Counted from the stretch's first letter, positions 37,276-46,488 are shown. The stretch is DNA of 62,057 bases from Saprospiraceae bacterium UBA3362 (GCA_002360455.1 DEQQ01000056.1:1-62057); one strand, 5' to 3'. The notes: generated by a model not told the origin, from the letters alone. Numbers and translations are program-made.

Positions 37276-37303
37276 TTATTCTAATTTTTTAAATTAAGGT
37301 GAA

Positions 37304-38389
37304 TCATTCTGCATGCAATTGATTTAAATCAGACATTTCCTTTTCGAAGTCTACGAATTCGTAGTCTATTTTCTCATTGTTTTTAACTTTTCCCAAGCCA
37401 TCGGCAAGAATTTTATCATTTGTTGTCAAACCCGATGAAATAATATACAGATGAGCCAATTCATAAGCTACTGTAATTTGCTTTGCTTGCAAAACATTAT
37501 TCTCATCTACCACGTAGACATATTTTTTATCAAGGATATCAAAAGTTGATTTTTGAGGAATCAGTATGGCCTTTTTTAAATTGACAGGCATTAAAATATT
37601 TCCGGTTTCGCCATGTCTAAGAATCCCCTTAGGATTAGGAAAATTTGCTCGGAAAGCAATATTACCTGTTTCATTATTGAACTCTCCTTCTATAGTCTCA
37701 ATAGTTCCCACAGATTCAAAAAGTTCTTTATTAGCCAATCTCAACTGAACTTTTGTTTTTACATCGCTTTTTCCTTTTTTAACAAACTCCAAATACTGGG
37801 ATTCAGGTACATTAAAATAAACCCACATATTTGAGATATCAGACAAAGTAGTCAACAATTCACCTTCTTCTAATAAGCTTCCTAACCTTGAATGAAAACG
37901 ATCCATAATTCCATCAAAAGGAGCTTTGATTTCTGTAAATCCTAAGTGCGTTTCAGCTAATGAAAGTTCTGCCTTTGCCTTCTCTAGTTTTGCCTTTGCA
38001 AGAGCAAGTTCATTAACAGAAACAACGTTTTTATCTGCTAATATTTTGGTATTGTTGTACTCAATTTCTACAAAATTGAGCTCCGCTTTGGCCTTTGCAA
38101 CTTCGGCTTGATACAAGGTTGGCATAATCTTAAACATTAGCTGCGCTCTCCTAACCGACTGTCCTTCATCTACAAATATTTTCTCCAGATATCCCTTCTC
38201 TTGAGATCTCAGTTCAATATGGTTCGAAGAACTGATTTGCGCTACGTATTCATTGTAGATCACTGTATCTCTTTGAATTGGGCTGGTAACTAAAAATTTT
38301 ACATCTTCTTCATGACCTTCTATTTTATGTTTACAAGAAGCCATAATAAAAAGCAATGCCAAAAAGGCAACATAAATATGTTTCTTCAT
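37304..38389 (-). CDS. RND efflux periplasmic adaptor, lipoprotein
   Basis: 361 residues. Lipobox IMASC (Cys19) after a short signal peptide. Barrel-sandwich halves lie near QEKGYLEKIFVDEGQSVRRAQ (split) and GFTEIKAPFDGIMDRF, with a helical hairpin between them (LALAKAKLEKAKAELSLAE). Beta-barrel and membrane-proximal domains follow (GILRHGETGNILMPV). First gene of the adaptor-pump-channel operon. The 151 bases upstream show no obvious TetR operator or good TAnnTTTG box, so regulation is unclear. Confidence 0.94.
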   Translation of the reverse strand: MKKHIYVAFLALLFIMASCKHKIEGHEEDVKFLVTSPIQRDTVIYNEYVAQISSSNHIELRSQEKGYLEKIFVDEGQSVRRAQLMFKIMPTLYQAEVAKAKAELNFVEIEYNNTKILADKNVVSVNELALAKAKLEKAKAELSLAETHLGFTEIKAPFDGIMDRFHSRLGSLLEEGELLTTLSDISNMWVYFNVPESQYLEFVKKGKSDVKTKVQLRLANKELFESVGTIETIEGEFNNETGNIAFRANFPNPKGILRHGETGNILMPVNLKKAILIPQKSTFDILDKKYVYVVDENNVLQAKQITVAYELAHLYIISSGLTTNDKILADGLGKVKNNEKIDYEFVDFEKEMSDLNQLHAE

Positions 38390-38540
38390 TTAAGAAAATT
38401 TGAAATAAAATAAATTTGATTGCTTGTCTATGAAATAAGACAATGGTTAACAAAGACAATAGTTAAAATTCATTCTTCCCTCACTATGTCACATTAATGA
38501 TCAAGTGATTCAGAATAAAAAAAATAAAACGTTTAGTGAA

Positions 38541-39002
38541 TTATACAATAAAACTCTTCCAAGAATGAAAAAGCACAAAGCATGGAATACAATAAATGCT
38601 GTATAGGGTTTTTGAGTTCTGTCGAAACAAGGTGCTGATAGAGATCTCTAATATATCTCTTTGACAACCATTAAAATAGGCTCTACAATCTGTATTCTTT
38701 TCAAAATCATCATTCTCATGATCTGTCTCAAATTCTTGCTCATTAATATCTGTTAAGGCAATATTTGATTTATTAAGATCAGTATTATGAATGAAGGCAA
38801 AATCTTTAAAATCAAAATTCTTGGTAAGTATTTTATACCTAACAACAGATGATAAAGAAATATTGGCAAAAGATTTGGCTGGCGCCAGTTGAAACAAGAA
38901 GGAGAATATGACAATCAATACAAATCCTACATTCAATAAACTTTTGACTCCTTTTATAGATCCGAAGTTATGATCTAGAATCTGAATTAATTTTCTGTTC
39001 AT
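38541..39002 (-). CDS. Small hypothetical protein upstream of the efflux operon
   Basis: 153 residues, unrecognised. One hydrophobic segment near 22-42 (LLNVGFVLIVIFSFLFQLA) could be a signal anchor. The rest is polar and acidic in the middle (EQEFETDHENDDFEKNTD), with cysteines at about 108, 113, 137 and 140 and a hydrophobic C-terminus with YCIPCF. The CxxC near the end suggests metal binding or a disulphide. Same strand as and 151 bases before the adaptor gene, so it may be a sensor or leader gene of that operon. It may equally be unrelated. Coding status is supported by length, an ATG start and a lack of competing frames. Confidence 0.6.
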   Translation of the reverse strand: MNRKLIQILDHNFGSIKGVKSLLNVGFVLIVIFSFLFQLAPAKSFANISLSSVVRYKILTKNFDFKDFAFIHNTDLNKSNIALTDINEQEFETDHENDDFEKNTDCRAYFNGCQRDILEISISTLFRQNSKTLYSIYCIPCFVLFHSWKSFIV

Positions 39003-39361
39003 AATTGACTTCTACTTATTGCAAGCGTCAAGAATTTACCAATCTAAGCCAATGAAGTTCATTAATTTTGCTTTCACAAATTGCTTATAAATTCTTAAAG
39101 CTGATCTCATTCCAAGACAATTTAGTCGTGAAATAGATTCACACAATAAAGCAAAGGTAAGAAATTAGTAAACGAACAACATTTAAGTTAATGTTAAAAT
39201 TTTAAATAATATATTTAGAAGATAACAGATATTGATTTATCAAGAGACATAAAAAAAATAGGTCTTACGAGCACAAAGCTTTCATCTCATCTTTTAAACA
39301 TAAGTCTCTAGTACGATTAAACAATAAAATCCCAAATACCCGCAATGCCATTAATAGATTT
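39003..39361. other. Intergenic stretch between the orphan gene and the pnp terminator
   Basis: About 360 AT-rich bases with no credible frame. A minus-strand box TACCTTTG (39159-39152) with TTG 17 bases upstream (39179-39177) could be the promoter of the orphan gene at 39002, with a leader of roughly 140 bases. I see no RNA gene or repeat in it. Confidence 0.35.
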
Positions 39362-39402
39362 AAATAAAAAGAGCAGAAAAAACTTACTGTTTTCCCTGCT
39401 CT
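39362..39402 (-). terminator. Intrinsic terminator of pnp
   Basis: Minus strand: AGAGCAG (39402-39396), an inner partial pairing GAAAAC/GTTTT, then CTGCTCT (39376-39370) and TTTTATTT. The perfect seven-base outer stem with a T tract lies about 30 bases past the pnp stop. Confidence 0.75.
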
Positions 39403-39430
39403 TATATATTGTTCTGTTTTTCTTTTGCCC

Positions 39431-41563
39431 TTATTCGGGTTTGCGCGGCATGATCGCTTTACGAGACAATCTTAATTTGTTTGTTTTAGGATCAATTCCA
39501 ACAAGCTTAAACTTCACCGGATCTCCTACTTTAAATACATCTTCTACTTTATCCACTCTACTGTGTGAGATTTCACTAACGTGGAGCAATCCACTTTTGC
39601 CATTAAAATCTACAAACACTCCATACGGAAAAATAGAAACTACTTTACCTTCATAGACTTCTCCAACTTCGGGAACAAATGTAATTGCTCTAACCATTCG
39701 CACTGCTTCTTCAATGGATTCTTTGTTGTTGCTGGCAATGTTGACCACTCCTTTATCTCCTACTTCTTCAATATTGATTTTGGTGCCTGTTTTAGCTTGC
39801 ATTTCTTGGATGATTTTTCCTCCAGGGCCAATAACAGCACCTATAAAACTCTTATCAATAATCAACTCAACGATACGTGGAGCATGAGGCTTGAAATCCG
39901 GTCTTGGTTCGGCAATGGACTCATCCATTTTATTCAAAATATGCATTCTTCCTTCCTTTGCCTGAAGCAGGGCCTTCTCCAATAACTCAAATGACAGCCC
40001 ATCAATTTTCATATCCATTTGAGTCCCTGTAATTCCGTTTCTGGTTCCTGTCACTTTAAAATCCATATCTCCCAATGCGTCTTCATCTCCTAATATATCA
40101 GAGAGAATAGCAACTTGATTCCCTTCGGCTATCAATCCCATGGCAATACCACTAATAGCGCTTTTTACAGGAACTCCGGCATCCATTAAAGCCAAAGAAC
40201 CGGCGCATACAGTAGCCATTGATGAAGAACCATTGGATTCCAAAATATCCGAAACTATTCTTACAGTATATGGAAATTCGGTAGGCATTATTTGTCTCAA
40301 AGATCTGCCAGCTAAATTAGCATGCCCAATTTCTCTTCGACCGGGAGCTCTCAATGGACGCGCTTCTCCTACGGAATAAGGTGGAAAATTATAATGCAAT
40401 ATAAAGCTTTCATTATATTGCTCAAGTGCATTATCAATCAACAATTCATCATCTTTTGTGCCCAATGTAACACTAGTCAACGATTGGGTTTCTCCTCTAT
40501 TGAAAATTGCGGATCCGTGAGTTGCAGGCAAATAATCAACCTCTGTCCAAATTGGTCGAATCTGCGTTGTCGTTCTGCCATCAAGCCTTTGGCCTGTGTT
40601 CAACACCACTGTTCGAACAATCTCTTTTTTCATTTTATCATAATATTCCGCTAAGGTTCCGTTATTTTCTTTTGCGTATTCTTCACCTTTTTCTGTAAGC
40701 AACAACTCTTTGCAATCTTTGAGTATTTTATCAAAAGATTCTTTCCTGCTGTTTTTATCTGAAGCCGATTTTGCTACAGCTTCAATTTGGGAAGCTGCAT
40801 TCATTTTTAAGAATTCTTTGATTTCAGTTTTTTCTTCTATTGGAGTCAATGTTCTTTTGGTAGCAATGCGCTCGCCAAGTTGTGCTGCCAAAGCCAACTG
40901 AGCTTGGCACTGAACTTGAATAGCTTCGTGTCCTATTTTTATTGCTTCCAACATCTCTGTTTCAGAGCATTCTTTGCCTTCACCTTCGACCATCATAAGA
41001 TTGGTCATGGAGGCGCCTATAATGATGTCCAAAGTTGCTTCCTTCAATTCAGATCGGTTTGGATTGACTTTGTATTGTCCATTGATCTTGGCAACTCGAA
41101 CTTCAGAAATAGGTCCATCAAAATTAATATTGGAACAAGTGATGGCTGTAGAGGCTGCAAGACCTGCCAATGCATCAGGCATGGTTTCTGCATCCCCCGA
41201 GATTAGGTTAATGGTAATCTGAGTTTCATTCAGGTAACCATCAGGAAATAAAGGACGCATAGTTCTATCCACAAGTCTTGATATCAAAACTTCATAATCG
41301 GACAGCTTGGCTTCTCGACGAAAAAAGTTTCCCGGGATTTTCCCAGCAGAGGCAAATTTTTCTTGGTAATCAACAGAAAGTGGAAAGAAACTTTGTCCTT
41401 CTTTAGGTTCTTTGGCAGAAACAACGGCGGCAAAGAGCATAGTATCTCCGCAACGTACTACTGCAGATCCATCTGCAAGTGTACCAAGTTTGCCGGTTTC
41501 CAAAATTACTTCTCTTCCATCCGGAAGATGAAATGAAGTAGAGAAAGGGACTTTTTGACCCAT
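39431..41563 (-). CDS. pnp: Polyribonucleotide nucleotidyltransferase
   Basis: 710 residues, normal length. Two RNase PH domains are joined by a helical linker (VDYQEKFASAGKIPGNFFRREAK split in the first; FNRGETQSLTSVTLGT and GSSSMATVCAGSLALMDAG in the second). A KH domain with GAVIGPGGKIIQEM follows near 565, and an S1 domain with GKVVSIFPYGVFVDF at the C-terminus. It degrades mRNA 3'-5' using phosphate and can add tails. It follows rpsO by 140 bases on the same strand, the classic rpsO-pnp order. A hairpin between them may be a processing site. A terminator follows. Confidence 0.98.
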   Translation of the reverse strand: MGQKVPFSTSFHLPDGREVILETGKLGTLADGSAVVRCGDTMLFAAVVSAKEPKEGQSFFPLSVDYQEKFASAGKIPGNFFRREAKLSDYEVLISRLVDRTMRPLFPDGYLNETQITINLISGDAETMPDALAGLAASTAITCSNINFDGPISEVRVAKINGQYKVNPNRSELKEATLDIIIGASMTNLMMVEGEGKECSETEMLEAIKIGHEAIQVQCQAQLALAAQLGERIATKRTLTPIEEKTEIKEFLKMNAASQIEAVAKSASDKNSRKESFDKILKDCKELLLTEKGEEYAKENNGTLAEYYDKMKKEIVRTVVLNTGQRLDGRTTTQIRPIWTEVDYLPATHGSAIFNRGETQSLTSVTLGTKDDELLIDNALEQYNESFILHYNFPPYSVGEARPLRAPGRREIGHANLAGRSLRQIMPTEFPYTVRIVSDILESNGSSSMATVCAGSLALMDAGVPVKSAISGIAMGLIAEGNQVAILSDILGDEDALGDMDFKVTGTRNGITGTQMDMKIDGLSFELLEKALLQAKEGRMHILNKMDESIAEPRPDFKPHAPRIVELIIDKSFIGAVIGPGGKIIQEMQAKTGTKINIEEVGDKGVVNIASNNKESIEEAVRMVRAITFVPEVGEVYEGKVVSIFPYGVFVDFNGKSGLLHVSEISHSRVDKVEDVFKVGDPVKFKLVGIDPKTNKLRLSRKAIMPRKPE

Positions 41564-41613
41564 AAATAATAAATCTTAAATGTTAAACAATGGCCGGCAT
41601 CATCAAATTCAGC

Positions 41614-41638
41614 CATCCGGTGATCGCTTTTCCGGATG
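41614..41638 (-). other. Hairpin between rpsO and pnp, possible processing or autoregulation site
   Basis: CATCCGG (41614-41620) and CCGGATG (41632-41638) form a perfect seven-base stem around 11 bases. On neither strand is it followed by a T run, so it is not a simple terminator. In Enterobacteria the rpsO-pnp gap holds an RNase III hairpin used for pnp autocontrol; a similar role here is inference. Confidence 0.4.
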
Positions 41639-41703
41639 AAATAATCCCCAATACCGAATTTTTTTCCTATAGTTATCTTATAATGGTCCGCCGAACCAAA
41701 GGA

Positions 41704-41979
41704 TTACTTACGCAATCCTAACTGATCTAAGATCTTCTTGTATCGGTTTAGATCTTTTTGATGCAGATAATTGAGAAGCTGCTTTCTTTTACCAACCAAA
41801 TGCAATAAAGATCTTCTGCAAGAGTGATCCTTCTTGTTTGATCTTAAATGCTCTGATAAAGCATGAATTCTGTAAGTGAATAAAGCAATTTGACCTTCAG
41901 TAGAGCCTGTATTTGTTTCTGATGCTCCATACTGCTTGAAGATTTCTGCAGTTTTTTCTTTAGTTAAATAAGAAGCCAT
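41704..41979 (-). CDS. rpsO: 30S ribosomal protein S15
   Basis: 91 residues, as usual for S15. The conserved core has TGSTEGQIALFTYRI, LSEHLRSNKKDHSCRR and LLHLVGKRKQLLNYL. It binds 16S rRNA in the central domain and is an early assembly protein. It is followed by pnp. A TATATTTG box lies 55 bases before the start codon. Confidence 0.98.
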   Translation of the reverse strand: MASYLTKEKTAEIFKQYGASETNTGSTEGQIALFTYRIHALSEHLRSNKKDHSCRRSLLHLVGKRKQLLNYLHQKDLNRYKKILDQLGLRK

Positions 41980-42033
41980 TATAAGGACTTTAAAAAGTTA
42001 CCAATAAGATCTCGAAGATCCGTTTTAGCGACG

Positions 42034-42041
42034 CAAATATA
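42034..42041 (-). promoter_or_regulatory. Minus-7 box of the rpsO promoter
   Basis: TATATTTG on the minus strand (plus CAAATATA) lies 54 bases before the rpsO ATG, giving a leader of about 48 bases. S15 often represses its own translation through its leader; no specific fold was identified here. Confidence 0.5.
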
Positions 42042-42107
42042 GATAAGTTATTGAAAATCTTAGAGTTTTAAGCTAATAAATTAAAAAATTATACTCTTCA
42101 TTTTTAT

Positions 42108-42132
42108 TATTATATTGATTATCAATATAATA
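42108..42132. repeat. Perfect AT-rich palindrome
   Basis: TATTATATTGA (42108-42118), TTA, TCAATATAATA (42122-42132): an 11-bp perfect inverted repeat with a core TTGAT-T-ATCAA. No T run follows on the minus strand, so a terminator for the permease gene is doubtful. It may be an operator upstream of rpsO. Confidence 0.45.
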
Positions 42133-42153
42133 TAAATTAATAAAAAATATAAA

Positions 42154-43407
42154 TTACTTTCTAATAGCTTCTACAGGGTCCATCCTAGAGGCATGAATTG
42201 CCGGTATTATGCCCGCAATAATTCCAATGATTATTGAAAATAAAAGACCCAAAAAGATATTGAATACCGACATTGAAATCTCAAACTCAACGGCTTTGGA
42301 AACTACAAATAAAACCAATGTGACCAATATCAAACCAACTACTCCTCCAACAATGCATAGCGCAATAGCTTCGATCAGGTATTCCAATAATATAAAATAT
42401 CGTTTGGCGCCCAAGGCCATTTTTATCCCTATTATACTTGTTCTTTCTCTGACAGAAACAAACATGATATTGGCTACTCCAAAAGCCCCAACCAGCATAG
42501 AAAACATTCCTATAAAGAATCCTGCCGCATTCATCCCCCCAAAAACGCCTTTGACTACCCCTGTCAATAAACTAACTTCATTTATAGAGAAATTATCCTT
42601 GTCCTTGGGCCTAAGACCTCGTACCGGCCTCAAAATGCTGGCCAATTCATATTTCATTTCATTGATGTCGGAGCCTCTCTTGGCTTTAACACTCAATAAG
42701 GTTCCCCAATTCGAATTTGAATTGATATTGATTATTTTTTTTGCTGTGTTCCAGGTGATGAGAACTGCTTCATCGTAAGGCATTACATCTATTATGGATT
42801 TACCTTCTTTCTTTAATACTCCTACAACTGTAAAATATTGACCAAATAACTTTACTTCTTTGGCTATTGAGTTTCCATCCGGAAAGAGTTCTTCAGCCAA
42901 TTTAGCTCCGAGCAAAACAGCGTTTCTTCCCGTTTGAAAATCGCTTGGACTAAAATAGGAACCATGCTCAAAATCGAGATTGACCACTTTATTATAGTCT
43001 TCTGTGATTCCTGCAACATAAGCCCCTTGGATAAAATTGTTTTGATGTTTCAATAATTTGCCAGGAATAAAAACCATCAATGATGCAGCTTCGGCCATTT
43101 TGCTCCGCGCTTCAATGGCCTTTAAATCTTGATAGCTTAGATTTGGCCGGGTCAAGTATTTCCAGTAATTATTTCCCGGATCTTCATTCCAGGGCTGTTT
43201 ATCTATATAAATAACGTCGTTTCCTAATTTTTCAAAACTCTGCAAAATATTATCCTGAAGAGAATCCACAGAGGACAAAACGGCGATAACACAAAAAATA
43301 CCAATTGTGATGCCAAGCAAGGTCAGAAAACTGCGCAACTTATTGGAAATCAGCTGTTGAAAGGCCTGCCTAAAACTCTCAATAATGATTTTGAGCAAAA
43401 GAATCAT
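42154..43407 (-). CDS. MacB/FtsX-type ABC transporter permease
   Basis: 417 residues from the ATG at 43407. A TTG two codons earlier (43413) is a less likely start. TM1 lies near 20-42 in LRSFLTLLGITIGIFCVIAVLSS, the MacB N-terminal signature. A large periplasmic MacB_PCD domain (about 45-270) follows, then three membrane helices in the FtsX domain: GMFSMLVGAFGVANIMFVSV, ALCIVGGVVGLILVTLVLF and a last one near the C-terminus, ending HASRMDPVEAIRK. The ATPase and adaptor are not adjacent, so the partner is encoded elsewhere. It probably moves lipids, peptides or lipoproteins by a mechanotransmission mechanism. Confidence 0.92.
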   Translation of the reverse strand: MILLLKIIIESFRQAFQQLISNKLRSFLTLLGITIGIFCVIAVLSSVDSLQDNILQSFEKLGNDVIYIDKQPWNEDPGNNYWKYLTRPNLSYQDLKAIEARSKMAEAASLMVFIPGKLLKHQNNFIQGAYVAGITEDYNKVVNLDFEHGSYFSPSDFQTGRNAVLLGAKLAEELFPDGNSIAKEVKLFGQYFTVVGVLKKEGKSIIDVMPYDEAVLITWNTAKKIININSNSNWGTLLSVKAKRGSDINEMKYELASILRPVRGLRPKDKDNFSINEVSLLTGVVKGVFGGMNAAGFFIGMFSMLVGAFGVANIMFVSVRERTSIIGIKMALGAKRYFILLEYLIEAIALCIVGGVVGLILVTLVLFVVSKAVEFEISMSVFNIFLGLLFSIIIGIIAGIIPAIHASRMDPVEAIRK

Positions 43408-43527
43408 ACACAAATGTACTTTTGGACAATTAATTTATTAAAAAACTTAGACTAAAAACCGAATTAACTCGTTGAACTTGCAACAAAATGCCTTAAAAAT
43501 CATTACTGAATATTTTGAGTCTTATAC

Positions 43528-43559
43528 TTGCTTTTGGCCTATTCCGGAACTTATTTTTG
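43528..43559 (+). promoter_or_regulatory. queA promoter
   Basis: TTG (43528-43530), 21 bases, TATTTTTG (43552-43559), then 33 bases to the queA ATG. Both boxes and the spacing match the Bacteroidota consensus. Confidence 0.6.
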
Positions 43560-43592
43560 CAACGAATTATAAAATAGTCACAAACCCATTTA

Positions 43593-44657
43593 ATGCGAAG
43601 TAAATTATCACAGTTTTCATTCAACCTACCAAAAAATCTTATCGCTCAATATCCGGCTGACGAACGCTCGGAGTCAAGATTGATGGTGATTCACCGTTCT
43701 ACCGGCAAGATTGAGCACAGAATTTTCAAAGATGTTTTGGATTATGTACAAGATGGAGATGCCATGGTGATCAATAATACCAAAGTGTTTCCTGCCAGAA
43801 TGTATGGAAGAAAAGAGAAAACGGGGGCAAAAATTGAAGTTTTTCTGTTGAGAGAACTCAATAAAGAGACAAAACTATGGGATGTATTGGTAGATCCTGC
43901 CAGAAAAATTCGCGTAGGAAATAAACTTTATTTTTACGATAAAAATGGCAAGGAGGTTCTGGTAGCAGAAGTTGTAGACAATACCACCTCTCGAGGCAGA
44001 ACCATACGATTCCTGCATGACGGCAATGAAGCAAACTTTCAAGCTGCTTTAAAAATCTTAGGCCAAACCCCTTTGCCAAAATACATTACCCGAAACGCAG
44101 AGCCAAGTGACGAAGAACGTTACCAAACTATCTATGCCAAAGAAATAGGAGCTGTCGCTGCGCCAACAGCAGGACTCCACATGTCGCGCGAACTGTATAA
44201 AATGCTTCAGATCAAAGGAGCTCATTTTGCAGAAGTAACTCTACACGTTGGCCTTGGCACTTTCAGAACAATAGATGTTGAGGATCTGTCAAAACATAAG
44301 ATGGAGGCAGAATATTTTAGAATTGATGAATCTGCAGCCGACTTAATTAATAAAACCAAAGACAATAATAAAAATATTTTTGCTATAGGCACCACTTCTA
44401 TGAGAGCTCTTGAGTCTTCTGTCTCTGCCTCAAAATATCTTAAACCTGCCGAAGGCTGGACTAATCTTTTTATTTTCCCTCCTTATGATTTCAATATAGC
44501 CAACAGATTGATCACTAATTTTCATTTACCAAAATCATCATTATTGATCATGGTGTCCGCATACACAGGTCATGAATTACTTATGGAGGCATATGAGGCT
44601 GCTATAAAGGAGAAATATAAATTCTACTCCTATGGAGATGCAATGTTAATTTTATAA
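43593..44657 (+). CDS. queA: S-adenosylmethionine:tRNA ribosyltransferase-isomerase
   Basis: 354 residues. It transfers and isomerises the ribosyl group of SAM onto 7-aminomethyl-7-deazaguanine in tRNA, the penultimate step to queuosine. Family signatures are visible: FNLPKNLIAQYPADERSESRL at the start (split), GAVAAPTAGLHMS near 190, TLHVGLGTFRTID and NFHLPKSSLLIMVSA near the end. Length is normal. It starts with ATG behind a good promoter and sits 83 bases upstream of a DUF2795 gene. Confidence 0.97.
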   Translation: MRSKLSQFSFNLPKNLIAQYPADERSESRLMVIHRSTGKIEHRIFKDVLDYVQDGDAMVINNTKVFPARMYGRKEKTGAKIEVFLLRELNKETKLWDVLVDPARKIRVGNKLYFYDKNGKEVLVAEVVDNTTSRGRTIRFLHDGNEANFQAALKILGQTPLPKYITRNAEPSDEERYQTIYAKEIGAVAAPTAGLHMSRELYKMLQIKGAHFAEVTLHVGLGTFRTIDVEDLSKHKMEAEYFRIDESAADLINKTKDNNKNIFAIGTTSMRALESSVSASKYLKPAEGWTNLFIFPPYDFNIANRLITNFHLPKSSLLIMVSAYTGHELLMEAYEAAIKEKYKFYSYGDAMLIL

Positions 44658-44740
44658 ATTTTCACAAGAATTGAAACTTTTTTGAGTTAATTGATATTTG
44701 AAACATATATTACAAACTTAAATCTTAATCTGACGTATTT

Positions 44741-44962
44741 ATGTATTGGACTTTAGAACTCGCACATCATTTAGAAGAAGCCCCATGGCCGGCTACTCGT
44801 GATGAATTAATTGACTATGCTATCAGGTCCGGTGCACCCATTGAGGTGATAGAAAATCTTCAAGAACTGGAAGATGATGAGGAAATTTATGAAAGCATGG
44901 AAGATATTTGGCCGGACTATCCTAGAAAGGACGACTTTCTGTTTAATGAGGACGAATATTAA
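44741..44962 (+). CDS. DUF2795-family small acidic protein
   Basis: A 73-residue, strongly acidic protein widely conserved in Bacteroidota, to my recollection. It shows HHLEEAPWPATRDELIDYA, then AIRSGAPIEVIENLQELEDD and a closing WPDYPRKDDFLFNEDEY. The helical N-terminal part matches DUF2795. No catalytic motif, membrane segment or signal. Function unknown. Followed directly by a strong terminator, so it ends the queA transcript or has its own. Confidence 0.88.
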   Translation: MYWTLELAHHLEEAPWPATRDELIDYAIRSGAPIEVIENLQELEDDEEIYESMEDIWPDYPRKDDFLFNEDEY

Positions 44963-44983
44963 TTCTCAATAAGCACACACAGT

Positions 44984-45022
44984 AAAATACCATTTCAGAT
45001 ACTGGAATGGTATTTTCTTTTT
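44984..45022 (+). terminator. Strong intrinsic terminator after the DUF2795 gene
   Basis: AAAATACCATT (44984-44994), TCAG, loop ATA, CTGG and AATGGTATTTT (45006-45016) make a 15-bp stem with one G-U and a three-base loop, followed by CTTTTT. It separates the DUF2795 gene from cmk. Confidence 0.85.
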
Positions 45023-45084
45023 AATGAGAAATTTGTAATTTAAAAATATCTATATTTACCTCGTTAGGAGTAGAATTAAAGTTC

Positions 45085-45786
45085 ATGTCTCAATCTCTCA
45101 TTAATCTAATTAACCAAGAGCCTATCCAAATAGCCATAGATGGATATTCTTCTTGCGGAAAGAGTACACTTGCCAAAGCTTTAGCTACCTACCTTCATAT
45201 TCATTATATCGATTCAGGGGCAATGTACAGAGCTGTGTGCTGGTATTGTCTTCAGGAAAAAATTGACATTCTTAATGAGATAGAAGTAAATTCAATTCTA
45301 AGTAAAATCAACATCGATTTGCATGATGAAAATCCGGCTTCTATTATATTAAACTCACATATTCTCAAAGAAGAGCTCAGAACATTGGAAGTATCCGCTA
45401 TGGTCAGTGAAATTTCTGCCCATTCTTCAGTACGAAAAAAATTGGTCGATCTCCAAAGAAAATTATCCATGCAAAAAAGCGTTGTAATGGATGGCCGCGA
45501 CATAGGAACTGTTGTATTTCCACAAGCCAAAGTTAAATTATTTCTCACTGCAAGTACCGAGATCCGCGCTCAAAGACGATATTTGGAGATGTTATCCAAA
45601 GGTCAATCCATATCAAAAGAGGAAGTACTTAACAATTTATCTCATCGAGATTACATTGATTCCAACAGAGCGGACAGCCCACTGCGACAAGCAGACGATG
45701 CGATTCTTTTGGATAATTCTAACTTAACCCAAGAAGAGCAGTTTGTGCTTGCATTGCAACTCATCGAAAAAAAATTACTTAGTTAG
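45085..45786 (+). CDS. cmk: Cytidylate kinase
   Basis: 233 residues. The P-loop GYSSCGKSTLAKALA lies at about 19-33, where the usual family motif is GPxxSGKS/GKGT-like. It is followed by YIDSGAMYRAVCW and the DGRDIGTVVFPQAKVKLFLTA region that closes the CMP site, then RRYLEMLSKGQ and RDYIDSNRADSPLRQADDA. It phosphorylates CMP/dCMP to the diphosphates with ATP. Length is normal. It ends 15 bases from a convergent ABC gene with no terminator in between. Confidence 0.96.
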   Translation: MSQSLINLINQEPIQIAIDGYSSCGKSTLAKALATYLHIHYIDSGAMYRAVCWYCLQEKIDILNEIEVNSILSKINIDLHDENPASIILNSHILKEELRTLEVSAMVSEISAHSSVRKKLVDLQRKLSMQKSVVMDGRDIGTVVFPQAKVKLFLTASTEIRAQRRYLEMLSKGQSISKEEVLNNLSHRDYIDSNRADSPLRQADDAILLDNSNLTQEEQFVLALQLIEKKLLS

Positions 45787-45801
45787 CTTCACGTTCCGGC
45801 A

Positions 45802-46488
45802 TTATCCGAAAAACTGATTCAGTCTATCAATATCCAATGCTTGAAGTAAATCCGATTGGAGTTGAGGAAATTGATCCGGTTTTAATTGCTGTGCAAAATG
45901 TGCATTTTCTAAAACCAAAATCTCATCACACAATTCTGTAAGAGTTGAAAAAATATGAGATGAAATTAAAACACATTTATTCCTTTCCTTTAATTTTTTT
46001 ATCATCTCAGAAATCAATAAATTGCTCTGTATATCCACACCATTAAAGGGTTCATCTAATATGTAGACAGCTGTATCCATTAGTAATAAGGACATAATAG
46101 CAAGTTTCTTTTTCATCCCCGTAGAATATTGCTCCGCATACTGATCCAGAGGAAGATCAAAAATATTTTTCCGATCCAAATCGAAAGAGCGAATTCCTTT
46201 GGCCAACAAAACAAATCTCAAATATTCTCTTGCTGTCAATTTAGAAAAAAAGTAAAGATCTGTAGGTAAATAAGCAATATGATGCTTTAAGATTCCCAAA
46301 TTGGTTTCTATCAAGCCCGAATAGGACTCAAATCCACACAGACATTTGAAAAAAGTAGTCTTCCCAGCTCCATTTTTGCCCATAATCCCATAGACAGATG
46401 AATTGAAAAATGATGCATTTACATCCTTCAATACTTCTAAATCTCCATAGGATTTATGTAAATGTTCTATATTAATTATTGCAGCCAT
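45802..46488 (-). CDS. ABC transporter ATP-binding protein
   Basis: 228 residues. Walker A GKNGAGKTTFFK (about 37-48), a divergent signature YSTGMKKKLAIM, Walker B VYILDEPFNGVD and the switch SSHIF. It overlaps the permease gene by 13 bases (46476-46488), showing they are one exporter. The pair follows an acyl-CoA dehydrogenase gene with a two-base gap. Substrate unknown. Confidence 0.92.
   Translation of the reverse strand: MAAIINIEHLHKSYGDLEVLKDVNASFFNSSVYGIMGKNGAGKTTFFKCLCGFESYSGLIETNLGILKHHIAYLPTDLYFFSKLTAREYLRFVLLAKGIRSFDLDRKNIFDLPLDQYAEQYSTGMKKKLAIMSLLLMDTAVYILDEPFNGVDIQSNLLISEMIKKLKERNKCVLISSHIFSTLTELCDEILVLENAHFAQQLKPDQFPQLQSDLLQALDIDRLNQFFG

Noticed and set aside
42209..42778. A 189-codon plus-strand frame
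   Set aside because: It lies antisense inside the MacB-like permease gene and reads as a low-complexity shadow of hydrophobic codons.
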